From the NCBI GenBank assembly GCA_963842125.1, contig CAWJFE010000005.1:1984001-2048000 (forward strand): a stretch of DNA of 64,000 nucleotides. Reading direction: 5' to 3'. Below the pieces are notes generated by a model. It searched no databases and was not told the DNA's origin. It worked only from the letters and a program-made list of their open reading frames with translations. Source of the stretch: CAWCWK01 sp963842125. Its GTDB lineage: Bacteria; Pseudomonadota; Alphaproteobacteria; Rhizobiales; CAWCWK01. Within the stretch, counting starts at the first letter, position 1. Each line of letters starts with the position of its first letter. This document shows, piece by piece, positions 42,391 through 50,775 of the stretch. The translations under genes and the position numbers were made by a program.

Positions 42391-43183
42391 TCACCGCCTT
42401 GCCGATCATCCAAAGCGACATCACCGCCATCATCACGTTCTCGGTCAGCGAGATCGCGCCGAGCGGGACGTTGGAGTCGCCGCCCACGCAGGCGCATTTG
42501 AGATCGCGCTTGTCGATGTAGACCGCTTTAATGACCGAGACGGCGCCGATGGAACCGATGAAGAGGGCGACCAACGCGACCGGCCATACGAACCATGTGG
42601 CCGTGCCAGCGCCGAGGACGGCGATCATGCCGATCCCCGCGAAGGCTTCAGCAAAGGGGTAGATGGAGGCGTAAGGTACATATCTCTGCGCCAGAAGGTC
42701 GTAGCCGAGGAAGCCATTGGCGAAGCCGTTCACATCGCGCAGCTTCTGGATGGCGAGTGCGCACATCGAGAAGGCTACGAACCACTCGGCCCAGCGCAGG
42801 GGCTCGAATCCGGGATAGAGGCTCCAGAGAAGCGCAGCCGCCATCAGCGCCGTCGTGCCGAAGATCGCGAGGATAGGCGCGTAGGTCGTCGCGCTCTTGT
42901 CCTTGACCGCAAGCCCGAGATGGCGGCGCAGATCGTCGTGGCCGCCCACACGCGCGCCGTCGATGAAGACCTGCGGCGTCGTCTTCACGTCATGCTTCGC
43001 CTTGAAGGCCTCCTGCTCGGCTCGCGAGCGCAGCGGGCGGTCCTCGACCTCATAGCCATTCGAGCGCAGGAGATGCAGCGCTCTCAGACCGAACGGGCAC
43101 GTGTGCTGCGGCGTGACCATTCGGTAAAGAACGGCAGTCGACGTTGCCGAAGCCGCACCGGTCTGGCTATCTGTAAGCGTCAT
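42386..43183 (-). CDS. Glutaredoxin-MauE/DoxX-like membrane fusion protein
   Basis: A 265-residue fusion. Residues 15-95 form a glutaredoxin-like domain with CPFG (Cys29) in place of the CPYC active site, plus TTPQVFIDGARVGGHDDL, the cis-Pro and glutathione region. From about residue 100 there are four hydrophobic helices of the MauE/DoxX type. Near the C-terminus a Cys-x-Cys motif KCACVGGDSNVPLGAISL faces one membrane side and could bind metal or relay electrons. It diverges from a CsoR-type copper sensor gene across a CsoR operator, so it is probably metal-induced (inference). Its stop codon is inside the RIME-like repeat. The role of this fusion family is not established. Confidence 0.8.
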   Translation of the reverse strand: MTLTDSQTGAASATSTAVLYRMVTPQHTCPFGLRALHLLRSNGYEVEDRPLRSRAEQEAFKAKHDVKTTPQVFIDGARVGGHDDLRRHLGLAVKDKSATTYAPILAIFGTTALMAAALLWSLYPGFEPLRWAEWFVAFSMCALAIQKLRDVNGFANGFLGYDLLAQRYVPYASIYPFAEAFAGIGMIAVLGAGTATWFVWPVALVALFIGSIGAVSVIKAVYIDKRDLKCACVGGDSNVPLGAISLTENVMMAVMSLWMIGKAVI

Positions 43184-43224
43184 GGGCGAGCTCTCTTCTA
43201 CACCGCGACATCGAAACTCTTATA

Positions 43225-43239
43225 TACCCCTTGGGGGTA
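43225..43239. promoter_or_regulatory. CsoR-type operator
   Basis: TACCCCTTGGGGGTA is a G-tract palindrome flanked by AT-rich sequence, matching the TACCC-N4-GGGTA form bound by CsoR/RcnR (DUF156) repressors. It lies 41 nt before the glutaredoxin-MauE gene and 43 nt before csoR, so it should control both. Confidence 0.85.
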
Positions 43240-43282
43240 CAATTTCAAGACGGATGGTATCCGGATGGCGGAGGGAAGAGCC

Positions 43283-43561
43283 ATGGAGGAAGCGCACAAC
43301 AAACCGGCGATACAAAAGCGGCTGGCGCGGCTCGAAGGGCAGGTGCGCGGTGTAGCGCGGATGGTGGACGAGGGCCGCTATTGCGTCGACATCCTCAACC
43401 AGACAGCAGCCATCCACTCAGCGCTCAAGGCCGTCGAGAAGCTTGTCATAGACGACCATGCCCGGACCTGCATAGAGACGGCCGTCGAGAGCGGCAACCC
43501 TGCCGATCAACGCGCCAAATTTCTCGAACTCCTTGATCTCCTCGACAAGGCGCGGGGGTAG
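43283..43561 (+). CDS. csoR: CsoR-type copper-sensing repressor
   Basis: A 92-residue all-helical DUF156 repressor. The metal ligands Cys34, His59 and Cys63 have the same spacing as the Cu(I) site of CsoR (25 and 4 residues apart), unlike the nickel sensor RcnR or the sulfide sensor CstR. Typical sequence: RLARLEGQVRGVARMVDEGR and YCVDILNQTAAIHSALKAVE. Binding of Cu(I) should release the G-tract operator. ATG 43283 is chosen because GGAGGGAAG lies 7 nt upstream; an ATG six codons earlier overlaps that site. Confidence 0.9.
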   Translation: MEEAHNKPAIQKRLARLEGQVRGVARMVDEGRYCVDILNQTAAIHSALKAVEKLVIDDHARTCIETAVESGNPADQRAKFLELLDLLDKARG

Positions 43562-43626
43562 AGGGTGGATCGGCACTCGGGAAAGCTTCGCTGCGGCCGC
43601 CGACCTCCTACGTTACCGGGTCCGTT

Positions 43627-44469
43627 TCAGCTGCGACGTTGGCCGATGTAGTCGAGGAAATTCCGAATCTCGACCGTCCGCTTCGCGAAATCCGTTACCT
43701 CGTCGTCGACGCCGATCTGCCATGCGAGATCGCGGCGATCCGGGTGGGCGTCGAGAGTGTCGAGCACACCGGCGTAGCGCTCGACGGCCTCCCCGTTCTC
43801 GGCCAGATCGTCGTCCACCAATTCCTTTTGCTGTGCGCGCAAGGCATCGGCGATCTCGCCCATCGTGACCTCAGGGTGGTACTGCACGCCCCAGAAGACG
43901 CCGTCGGCATGACGGATCTCGGCCGCCTCCACGGGCGTGCCCCGCGCGCTGGCGAGCACGGTCGCGCCGCCGGGCACGCGATCGACCACGGTGGAGTGCA
44001 TGGCCAACGCGTCCCAGCTCCCTTCGCGGCCTCGCAGCAGCGCGTGCCCGCGGCCCGCGTCCGTCGCGACGATGCCACGCGCCAGCCCCGCCTCCATCAC
44101 GCCTTCGCGAGGCTTGACCGTACCTCCGGCGCCCACGGCCGCGATCTGGAGCCCAGCGCAAGACCCGAAGGACGGCGTGCCGGACGCGTAGACCGCCGCC
44201 ATGAACGCCGCCGCCGAGCGCACCTCCTTCGTCTCCTCGTACATCTGAATCGGCGAGCCGGGAAAGACGATGCCGTCGAAGCCCCGCAGCCGGTCCTGCG
44301 AAGGTGCGCCCGTTCCGTCGACGCACGACGCCTCCGCGATCGTGCAGCCGGGCGCGAGACGGTGGAGCGCATCCGCGAAGGTCTCATGCGAGGCCTGACC
44401 ACTCCGTTCGCGGCGCGATGCCTGCTGGTCGGGCGTCTCGCTGGCCGCGAGGAGGAGAGAAAGGGACAC
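43627..44469 (-). CDS. Class I glutamine amidotransferase (GMP synthase-like)
   Basis: A protein of about 280 residues with a type 1 glutamine amidotransferase fold. The nucleophile is in TPSFGSCAGLQIAAVGAGG and the His-Glu pair in FWGVQYHPEVTMGEIAD, so the triad is intact; FPGSPIQMYEE marks the usual oxyanion region. It resembles stand-alone GMP synthase-like amidotransferases such as gamma-glutamyl-polyamine hydrolase relatives. The start is uncertain: GTG 44469 is suggested because the family-like sequence begins there, but no clear ribosome site precedes it. The next gene upstream ends at 44612. Function unknown. Confidence 0.75.
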   Translation of the reverse strand: MSLSLLLAASETPDQQASRRERSGQASHETFADALHRLAPGCTIAEASCVDGTGAPSQDRLRGFDGIVFPGSPIQMYEETKEVRSAAAFMAAVYASGTPSFGSCAGLQIAAVGAGGTVKPREGVMEAGLARGIVATDAGRGHALLRGREGSWDALAMHSTVVDRVPGGATVLASARGTPVEAAEIRHADGVFWGVQYHPEVTMGEIADALRAQQKELVDDDLAENGEAVERYAGVLDTLDAHPDRRDLAWQIGVDDEVTDFAKRTVEIRNFLDYIGQRRS

Positions 44470-44611
44470 GGCGAGCCAATCGATCGGAGGGCGAGACGGC
44501 GAGTTAAGTTCACCGGCCGTCCGTAGATGGTCGAGAGAGCCGGCGGGACCAGCCCCTCGCTTGTGCCCATCGTGTCGCACCTGGACTGACGTCGGCGGAG
44601 CCGGCCAGTCG

Positions 44612-45409
44612 TCAGGTGAGAACCGCCGCAATGCGATCGAGCGTCCGGCGCACCTCGGGCAGCATGCGGTCGTCGTCATGACTGACCAGCCACTGGTCGT
44701 GGACGAGCTCCGCTATCGAAGGCCCGATCCGGCTCAGACCCGGCTCCGCATCGCCGACGAAAGTGGGCAGCAGCACGCGGCCTGCCCCAGCCAATGCCAT
44801 GTCGAGGGCCAGACGCGGATTGCTGACCTCGTGCATCGTAGCGCCGCCGTGCCGCGCTGCGATCCACCGGGCCGAGGGCGTATCGGCGGCGACGCCGATC
44901 CACGCATCCGGCGCATCGGCTACGGCGTAGGCGGCGAACGCGACCTGGCCGATTCGGCGACCCGCAAGCCCGGCCTCGGTCGGGCGCCGGTTGCGCACTC
45001 CGATGACGGCCTCGCGCCTGTTGATGCTCAAGATCGCCTCGGACGACACGAACCGCAGGCGAACATCGGCGGGCTCTCCGGCCACGTCACCGAGCCGCCG
45101 AACGAGGGCGAGCGTCGTCCATGTCCCCGCCGATACCTTCACGAGCGGTAAGGCGTCGCTTGAGGGCGCGGCGGTGATCCGGTCGATCCGGCCAGCGACG
45201 GCTTCGAGTTCGCTCAGCATCGCCTGGCCCGCCTCGGTGAGGTCGTAGCCATGCGTGCGCCGAATGAAGAGCTCCCGGCCGAGCGTGCGTTCGAGCGCCC
45301 GCATTCGCCGCCCCAGCGTCGGCGCGCTCGAGCCGATCTCCCGAGCCGCCGCGGAGAGCCCGCCCGTCCGCCCGATCGCGAGGAAGGCCGCGAGATCATC
45401 CCAGCGCAT
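44612..45409 (-). CDS. LysR-family transcriptional regulator
   Basis: A 265-residue regulator, slightly short for LysR. The winged helix is at the N-terminus (MRWDDLAAFLAIGRTGGLSA then APTLGRRMRALERTLG), followed by a substrate-binding domain from about residue 85. ATG 45409 gives the usual LysR start; an ATG 12 codons upstream (45445) has AAAGGG before it but would place the palindrome at 45435-45450 inside the gene. It diverges from an aldo-keto reductase gene, the normal arrangement for a LysR regulator and its target (family knowledge). Confidence 0.87.
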   Translation of the reverse strand: MRWDDLAAFLAIGRTGGLSAAAREIGSSAPTLGRRMRALERTLGRELFIRRTHGYDLTEAGQAMLSELEAVAGRIDRITAAPSSDALPLVKVSAGTWTTLALVRRLGDVAGEPADVRLRFVSSEAILSINRREAVIGVRNRRPTEAGLAGRRIGQVAFAAYAVADAPDAWIGVAADTPSARWIAARHGGATMHEVSNPRLALDMALAGAGRVLLPTFVGDAEPGLSRIGPSIAELVHDQWLVSHDDDRMLPEVRRTLDRIAAVLT

Positions 45410-45434
45410 CGAAGCTTCACCGCTCACTTCGCCT

Positions 45435-45450
45435 GTTTCACCCATGAAAC
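45435..45450. promoter_or_regulatory. Palindrome in LysR/aldo-keto reductase gap
   Basis: GTTTCA-CCCA-TGAAAC, a perfect 6-bp inverted repeat, 26 nt before the chosen LysR start and 84 nt before the reductase. It contains the T-N11-A pattern of LysR operators. Candidate autoregulatory site. Confidence 0.5.
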
Positions 45451-45533
45451 GACCCTTTCGCATCATGTCGTTCCACACACCATCGGACACGTCTAGCCTC
45501 TCCTCGGACACCTCGCTCGAATGGAGCCGCACG

Positions 45534-46583
45534 ATGACGAAACGGGACACGCACCCCGGGATGCCGATGAACCGACTGGGCAAGGCCGGACCGACGGTCT
45601 CCGCACTGGCCCTCGGCACGATGACGTTCGGCGCCGAGACCGACGAGGCGGAGGCGCACCGTCAGCTCGACGCGTTCGTCGATCGCGGCGGCACCTATAT
45701 CGACACGGCCGACGTCTATAGCGCCGGCCTCTCCGAGGAGATCGTCGGGCGGTGGACCCGGCGGCGCGGCGGGTCGGACGATCTCGTCATCGCCACCAAG
45801 GGTCGTTTCGCCCCGCCGAAGGGGAGCGCCGGTGCGTCTCGCCGCAGCCTCGTTCGCTCGGTGGAGGCGAGCCTGAAACGCCTTCAAGTCGAGGCAATCG
45901 ATGTCTACTTCGTGCACGGCTGGGATCGCGATACCGACATCGCCGATACGCTTGGCGCGCTGGGCGATCTCGTGAGCCACGGCAAGATCCATGACATCGC
46001 CTGGTCGAACGTGGCCGGATGGCAGCTGCAGCGGATCGTCTCGACCGCCAGCGCACATCGCTTGCCGATGCCGATCGCCCTGCAGCCGCAATACAATCTG
46101 TTGGAACGCGGCATCGAGATCGAGGTACTGCCCTGTGCCCTCGAAACGGGGATCGGCCTGACGCCGTGGTCACCTCTGGGTGGAGGCTGGCTAACCGGCA
46201 AATACGCGGCCGACGCCCGCCCGAGCGGCACGACCCGGCTCGGAGAAGACCCCGGTCGCGGCGTCGAGGCCTATGACGTGCGCAATACCGACCGCACGCA
46301 CGCGATCCTCACCGAGCTTCGCTCGGTCTCCACCCGCTACGAGCGTCCGCCGGCCCATGTCGCGCTGGCATGGCTGGCCTCGCGGCCCGGCGTCTCGTCC
46401 ATCCTCCTCGGTGCCCGGACGGTGGAACAGCTCGAAGCCAACCTCGCAGCCGTAGACCTCTTCCTCGACGAGGCCGACCTCGATGCGCTCACCAAGGCGT
46501 CGTCCACGGGCCTCCCGGCGTACCCTTACGGCTTTCTCGCGGATTGGTCGGAGATGGACGTGTGGCGACGGCTTGGCACGTAA
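45534..46583 (+). CDS. Aldo/keto reductase
   Basis: A 349-residue TIM-barrel NADP-dependent oxidoreductase. The catalytic tetrad is visible: Asp in YIDTADVYSAGLSEE with its Tyr, Lys in VIATKGRFAPP, and His in YFVHGWDRDT. The C-terminal cofactor site is SSILLGARTVEQLEANL. It belongs to the YajO/YghZ-like group acting on small aldehydes and sugars; the substrate is unknown. GGAG lies 7 nt before the ATG. It is the likely target of the divergent LysR regulator. Confidence 0.9.
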   Translation: MTKRDTHPGMPMNRLGKAGPTVSALALGTMTFGAETDEAEAHRQLDAFVDRGGTYIDTADVYSAGLSEEIVGRWTRRRGGSDDLVIATKGRFAPPKGSAGASRRSLVRSVEASLKRLQVEAIDVYFVHGWDRDTDIADTLGALGDLVSHGKIHDIAWSNVAGWQLQRIVSTASAHRLPMPIALQPQYNLLERGIEIEVLPCALETGIGLTPWSPLGGGWLTGKYAADARPSGTTRLGEDPGRGVEAYDVRNTDRTHAILTELRSVSTRYERPPAHVALAWLASRPGVSSILLGARTVEQLEANLAAVDLFLDEADLDALTKASSTGLPAYPYGFLADWSEMDVWRRLGT

Positions 46584-46702
46584 GCGTCTGATGGCGGACC
46601 GCCGAGTCGCTCGATAGACCGGCGGCGGCGGCAATCGCTCGGACCTTCGAGGCGTGGAAGGGCTGGACGACTGCGAGAACGGATCACGCCCCCCGTCGGG
46701 TT

Positions 46703-47095
46703 TCAAACCAACGGACGAGCCATCAACCCCGTCGCGAAGGCGATCGCGACGAGGGTCACCCATACCGCCGCACCACCCCACGCCCAGGGCCGGGCACAAC
46801 CAGCTATCGCCCAGACGGTGCGGGCGAAGAGCGGCACGGCGTGCATCGTATGGGTGGCGAGGACGTGGGCGGCTCGCGGATCGCCAGCCTCTCGCGACCA
46901 ACCGAAGAGGAGGAGGCCTTCGGCATCCGAGCCCCGGACTCCACGAGCGAACGGCTCGACGATGTGATGGCCGAGGCCCGACGAGAGCGTGAAGGCCGGC
47001 ACGAGCGTGAGCGGCAGTGTCAGGCCCAATCCCCAGACGAGGCCGGCCTTCGCCGGTGGGTGCAGTCCGATCTCGAAATTGCGGGCGAGGCCCCA
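46703..47095 (-). pseudogene. C-terminal remnant of a multi-helix membrane protein
   Basis: The readable part (about 130 residues) has three hydrophobic helices: GLVWGLGLTLPLTLVPAFTL, AVPLFARTVWAIAGCARPWA and AAVWVTLVAIAFATGL, with histidines in GLGHHIVEP and RAAHVLATHTMHAVP. Its reading frame stays open upstream, but beyond about 47095 the sequence is coding on the other strand (a TetR tail), so the native N-terminal part and start are missing. I do not know the family with certainty. Likely a deletion remnant. Confidence 0.5.
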
Positions 47096-47105
47096 GGCCT
47101 GCTGA

Positions 47106-47318
47106 GCGTTCGAGATCTTCACAGGCGCCGTCACGAAGGCGGCCCGCAGCGGCCGGACTGTTCCGGGCGACCACTGGCTCGATGTGGGCGGCGCCTGGTC
47201 GATCGTCCATGGGGCCTCGCGCCTTCTCAACGCAGGCCGGCTGCCCTCGATCGCCGACAACGAGGCCATCGAAGCCCTCGTCATCCGGAAGCTCGGCAGC
47301 CCGCAGAGCTATCGGTGA
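47106..47318 (+). pseudogene. C-terminal remnant of a TetR-family regulator
   Basis: A 70-codon open stretch begins right after an in-frame TGA and reads like the ligand-domain end of a TetR/AcrR regulator: AFEIFTGAVTKAA, then GGAWSIVHGASRLLNAGRLP, the W-x-x-V-H-G motif of the WHG-type C-terminal domain. There is no helix-turn-helix or start codon upstream. It abuts the truncated membrane-protein remnant on the opposite strand, so the two look like the outer halves of a divergent pair that lost its centre. Confidence 0.5.
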
Positions 47319-47358
47319 GGATCGGGGAGCCGGACCGATGAGGTCTCGGGGCGGGCTT

Positions 47359-49905
47359 CTAGAGCTCCGCCATCGCCTCCATCAGGAGCTCCTGGCTGGC
47401 ATCTTCCAAAGCCTGCGCACCCCCCGCGCCCTGCATGAATTCACGGCCGTATTCGAGGATGATCGGGACGGCTAGCGGCGAGACCCTGGAAAGCGGCATG
47501 TAGCGGATATGGCCCTTCACGCGGGCCAGCGTCTCGGCGATGCGGCTGACATCGAGTAGGCCGCGCGCCGCGTCCTGCCGGGCAGCCTCCAAGAGGATGT
47601 GGTCGGGCTGGTGGGAGCGCAGCACGTCGTAGACGAGGTCGGTCGAGACCGTGACCTGCCGGCCAGACTTCTCCTGCCCCGGATGGCGCCGCTCGATGAG
47701 GCCGGAGATGACGGCGCAGTTGCGGAAGGTGCGCTTCATCAGGCTCGATTCCTGCATCCAGGCCTCGAGATCGTCGCCCAATATGTCTTCGTCGAAGAGA
47801 TCGTCGAGCGCGAAGACACCATCCTCGATCATCTGTCCGATATCCTCGCGGCACCAGATCGAGAGCGCGTAGTCGTTGCCCATGAAGCCGGCCGGACTTG
47901 CACCATAGCGGTCGAGACGGCGGGTGAGGAGCATGCCGAGCGTCTGGTGCGCCGGGCGTCCCTCGAAGGGATAGGCGACGATGTAGGAGCGCTTGTTGTG
48001 CGGGAAGGTCTCGACGAGGAGATCGTTCGCGCCCGGTATCGCGGAGCGCTTGGCCTGGATCTCCAGCCATTCGACGAGCTGGTCGGGCAGCGCCTTCCAC
48101 CGCGCGGGGTCGGCGACGATGGCGCGTACTTCCGCCGAGATGAAGGTCGTCATCGGAAAGCGCGAACCCCGATAGCTCGGCACCTTGAAGACGTCGGACT
48201 TCGACTTGGTGACCAGCGCCTCCATTTCGCGCAGGCCCTCGAAGCGCAGCACCTCACCGCCGAAGACGAAGGTCTCGCCCGGCGTGAGTTGCTCGACATA
48301 CCACTCCTCGATCTCACCCATCACGCGCCCGCCCCGCGCCATCCCGGACGCGGTGCGCCGTCCGGCGAGGCGGACCTTCAGCATGCCGTCGGCGACGATC
48401 GTGCCGACGTTCATCCGGTACTGGCGCGCGACGATGGGCTTCGAGATGCGCCACAGGCCGTCGTCACCTAGGCGGATCTTGGCGTACTGCTCGTAGACCC
48501 TGAGCGCATAGCCGCCCGTGGCGACGAAATCGATGACGCGGTCGAAGTCCGTTCTGGTGACGTCCTGAAACGGGGCGGCGGAGACGATCTCGCGGTAGAG
48601 GTCGTCGGCATCGAAGGGGTCGGCAACCGCGCAGCCCAGGACGTGCTGCGCCAGAACGTCGAGGCCGCCGGACCGGGGCTTCTCCGAATCCTGCGCGCCG
48701 CGCTCCAGCGCCTCGGCGGCGGCCTCGCATTCCATGATTTCGAAGCGGTTGGCGGGCACCAGGATGGCGCGGCTCGGCTCGTCCAGCCGGTGGTTGGCGC
48801 GCCCGATCCGCTGCGCGAGGCGGGACGCCCCCTTGGGCGCACCGACATGGACGACGAGATCGACATCGCCCCAGTCGATGCCGAGATCGAGCGTCGCGGT
48901 CGCCACGACGGCCCGCAGCTTGCCCTCCGCCATCGCCGCCTCGACACGCCGGCGCTGCGCCACGTCGAGCGAGCCGTGATGGAGCGCGATGGGCAACGCC
49001 TCGTCATTCGCCATCCAGAGCCCCTGGAAGGTCGATTCGGCCTGGGAGCGCGTGTTGACGAAGACGATGACGAGCTTGTGCGCCCGAATCGCATCCATTA
49101 CCTCGTCGACGGCATAGCGTGCCGAATGGCCGGACCAGGGGATGCGGCTGTCGGAGGCGAGCACGGTCACGTCGGGCCGGGCGACGGGCGGCGTCGTGAC
49201 GAGATCGGCGAGCGGTCCCTCCTCGCCATCCGCTGTGTAGCGCGGAGTTAGCCAAGCGCGCAGCGCATCGGGGTGGGCGACGGTGGCCGAGAGGCCGGTC
49301 ATCGTCACGCCCGGGGATAGTTTGCGCAATCGGGCGAGGCCGAGGGCGAGGAGTTCGCCGCGCTTCGTCGTAACGAGGGCGTGGAGCTCGTCGATGACGA
49401 CGCGGCGGAGGTTGCCGAACATCTCCTTGGCGCGCGGATTGCTGATGAGGAGGGCAAGTTGCTCCGGCGTCGTCATCAGGATGTCGGGCGGCGAGGTCGA
49501 TTGGCGCTGGCGCTTCGCGGTCGGCGTATCGCCGGTGCGGGTCTCGATACGCAGCCCGAGACCCATCTCCTCGGCCGGACCGACGACGTTCCGCGCCACG
49601 TCGACGGCAAGCGCTTTCAGCGGAGAGAGGTAGAGCGTGTGGATGCCGGGCGCGGGCTCGCCGGGTTTCGCGCGCGGCCGGTCATGAAGATCGACCAGGC
49701 TCGGCAGGAAACCGGCCAGCGTCTTGCCAGCCCCCGTAGGTGCGATGAGGAGGGTCGAGCGGCCGCCCTGCGCCTTCTCCAGCAAGGCGAGCTGATGCGC
49801 GCGTGGAGCCCAGCCCCTCGCCGAGAACCAGTCCGCGATCGGGGGCGGCAGCGAGGGCGCGCTGGGCGCGACTGCAGGAGCGTCGGTAAGGGCGAGTTCG
49901 GACAC
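47359..49905 (-). CDS. Lhr-type DEXH helicase, ligase-associated family
   Basis: An 848-residue superfamily 2 helicase of the Lhr-core / ligase-associated DNA-damage-response group. Motif I is LLIAPTGAGKTLAGFLPSL (about residue 52), motif II VVIDELHAL, motif III TGLSATVAHPD, and motif VI HRLDEPSRAI region preceded by RLAQRIGRANH. The C-terminal Lhr-specific winged-helix and DUF4145-like core follows from about residue 430. In many proteobacteria this gene sits with an ATP-dependent ligase, an exonuclease and the PdeM phosphoesterase; none is present here, and the downstream side is a degraded region. Start is GTG 49905 without a clear ribosome site. Confidence 0.92.
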   Translation of the reverse strand: MSELALTDAPAVAPSAPSLPPPIADWFSARGWAPRAHQLALLEKAQGGRSTLLIAPTGAGKTLAGFLPSLVDLHDRPRAKPGEPAPGIHTLYLSPLKALAVDVARNVVGPAEEMGLGLRIETRTGDTPTAKRQRQSTSPPDILMTTPEQLALLISNPRAKEMFGNLRRVVIDELHALVTTKRGELLALGLARLRKLSPGVTMTGLSATVAHPDALRAWLTPRYTADGEEGPLADLVTTPPVARPDVTVLASDSRIPWSGHSARYAVDEVMDAIRAHKLVIVFVNTRSQAESTFQGLWMANDEALPIALHHGSLDVAQRRRVEAAMAEGKLRAVVATATLDLGIDWGDVDLVVHVGAPKGASRLAQRIGRANHRLDEPSRAILVPANRFEIMECEAAAEALERGAQDSEKPRSGGLDVLAQHVLGCAVADPFDADDLYREIVSAAPFQDVTRTDFDRVIDFVATGGYALRVYEQYAKIRLGDDGLWRISKPIVARQYRMNVGTIVADGMLKVRLAGRRTASGMARGGRVMGEIEEWYVEQLTPGETFVFGGEVLRFEGLREMEALVTKSKSDVFKVPSYRGSRFPMTTFISAEVRAIVADPARWKALPDQLVEWLEIQAKRSAIPGANDLLVETFPHNKRSYIVAYPFEGRPAHQTLGMLLTRRLDRYGASPAGFMGNDYALSIWCREDIGQMIEDGVFALDDLFDEDILGDDLEAWMQESSLMKRTFRNCAVISGLIERRHPGQEKSGRQVTVSTDLVYDVLRSHQPDHILLEAARQDAARGLLDVSRIAETLARVKGHIRYMPLSRVSPLAVPIILEYGREFMQGAGGAQALEDASQELLMEAMAEL

Positions 49906-50260
49906 GCAGGATCAAGCGCGTAGAGCCGTCGCGCGTTCCCGAACGGGCCGGACGATGGGCGACGGTCCCGGTTTATGCACAGGCCGGCAAAGCCAGACCG
50001 ACGGCGAGCTCAAGACGAAGCCGAGGAAATGCGGGCCCTGAAGGGGCATCGTTCCCTTAGACTCACCGAGTCACGCATTTTTGAAAGCCGCTACGGGAGG
50101 CAAGCATTTTGGCGCATTACTGCCGCTGCGATAGCCTTCTACCGATTCGTGGCCGATCGGGATATCGGGCGCGATCACCGGGTCCTTGCGCGAGGCGGCG
50201 CACAGGCGACCCAGCAGGAGCAGATGGCGACAGACAGCCGGACAATACGAGGGGTTCACG
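49906..50260. other. Intergenic region, no gene seen
   Basis: A 355-bp gap between the divergent helicase and L,D-transpeptidase genes. It must hold both promoters. I see only a short hairpin GACTC-ACC-GAGTC followed by TTTTT (50060-50082), and no convincing open frame or promoter boxes. Confidence 0.5.
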
Positions 50261-50761
50261 ATGAGGTCGATTCACCGCCGGGTTCAGCACACCAGACCAT
50301 TGTCCGCCAACGGCCTTGCGGCCGGTTTGCGCCGCGCGGCATTGGCCCTCGCGCTTCTCCTCGGGCTCGGACATGTGCCGGGCCTCGTCGCGACGGCCGA
50401 GGCCGGCGTCGTTGCCAAGGTCGATCTCTCCGAGCAGCGTATGCGGGTCTACGTCAATGGACGCCAGGCCTATTCCTGGCCCGTTTCCACGGGTCGGAAA
50501 GGATATACGACGCCGACCGGCACCTACAGCCCGAAGCGCATGCACACCATGTGGCACAGCCGGAAATACAACATGTCGCCTATGCCCTATTCAATCTTCT
50601 TCCGAGGCGGCTATGCGGTGCACGGCACCAACCACGTCTCTAAGCTCGGCCGCACGGCCAGCCATGGCTGCGTGCGGCTGCAGACGTCGAACGCGAAGCG
50701 GCTCTTCGATCTCGTGAAGCGTCACGGCACCCGGAACGCGCGGATTTCGATCAGCTGGTAG
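50261..50761 (+). CDS. Exported L,D-transpeptidase (YkuD), small form
   Basis: A 166-residue periplasmic protein: signal-anchor helix at residues 22-48, then a YkuD domain almost at once. The active-site motif is AVHGTNHVSKLG and SHGCVRLQTSNAKRL with the nucleophilic Cys. These enzymes make 3-3 cross-links in murein or attach lipoproteins (in alphaproteobacteria, beta-barrel proteins). The domain starts VVAKVDLSEQRMRVYVNG, typical of stand-alone YkuD enzymes. GAGGGG lies 7 nt before the ATG. It converges on a second, larger L,D-transpeptidase gene with a 14-bp gap. Confidence 0.9.
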   Translation: MRSIHRRVQHTRPLSANGLAAGLRRAALALALLLGLGHVPGLVATAEAGVVAKVDLSEQRMRVYVNGRQAYSWPVSTGRKGYTTPTGTYSPKRMHTMWHSRKYNMSPMPYSIFFRGGYAVHGTNHVSKLGRTASHGCVRLQTSNAKRLFDLVKRHGTRNARISISW

Positions 50762-50775
50762 CCTGAGATCGACCT

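Noticed and set aside
46841..47341. Plus-strand open frame across the two remnants
   Set aside because: Charged, low-information sequence in a frame different from the TetR-like tail; antisense shadow of the membrane-protein remnant.
50060..50082. GACTC-ACC-GAGTC hairpin plus T-run as a terminator
   Set aside because: Only a 5-bp stem, 5 nt from the T-run, and no plus-strand gene ends upstream of it.
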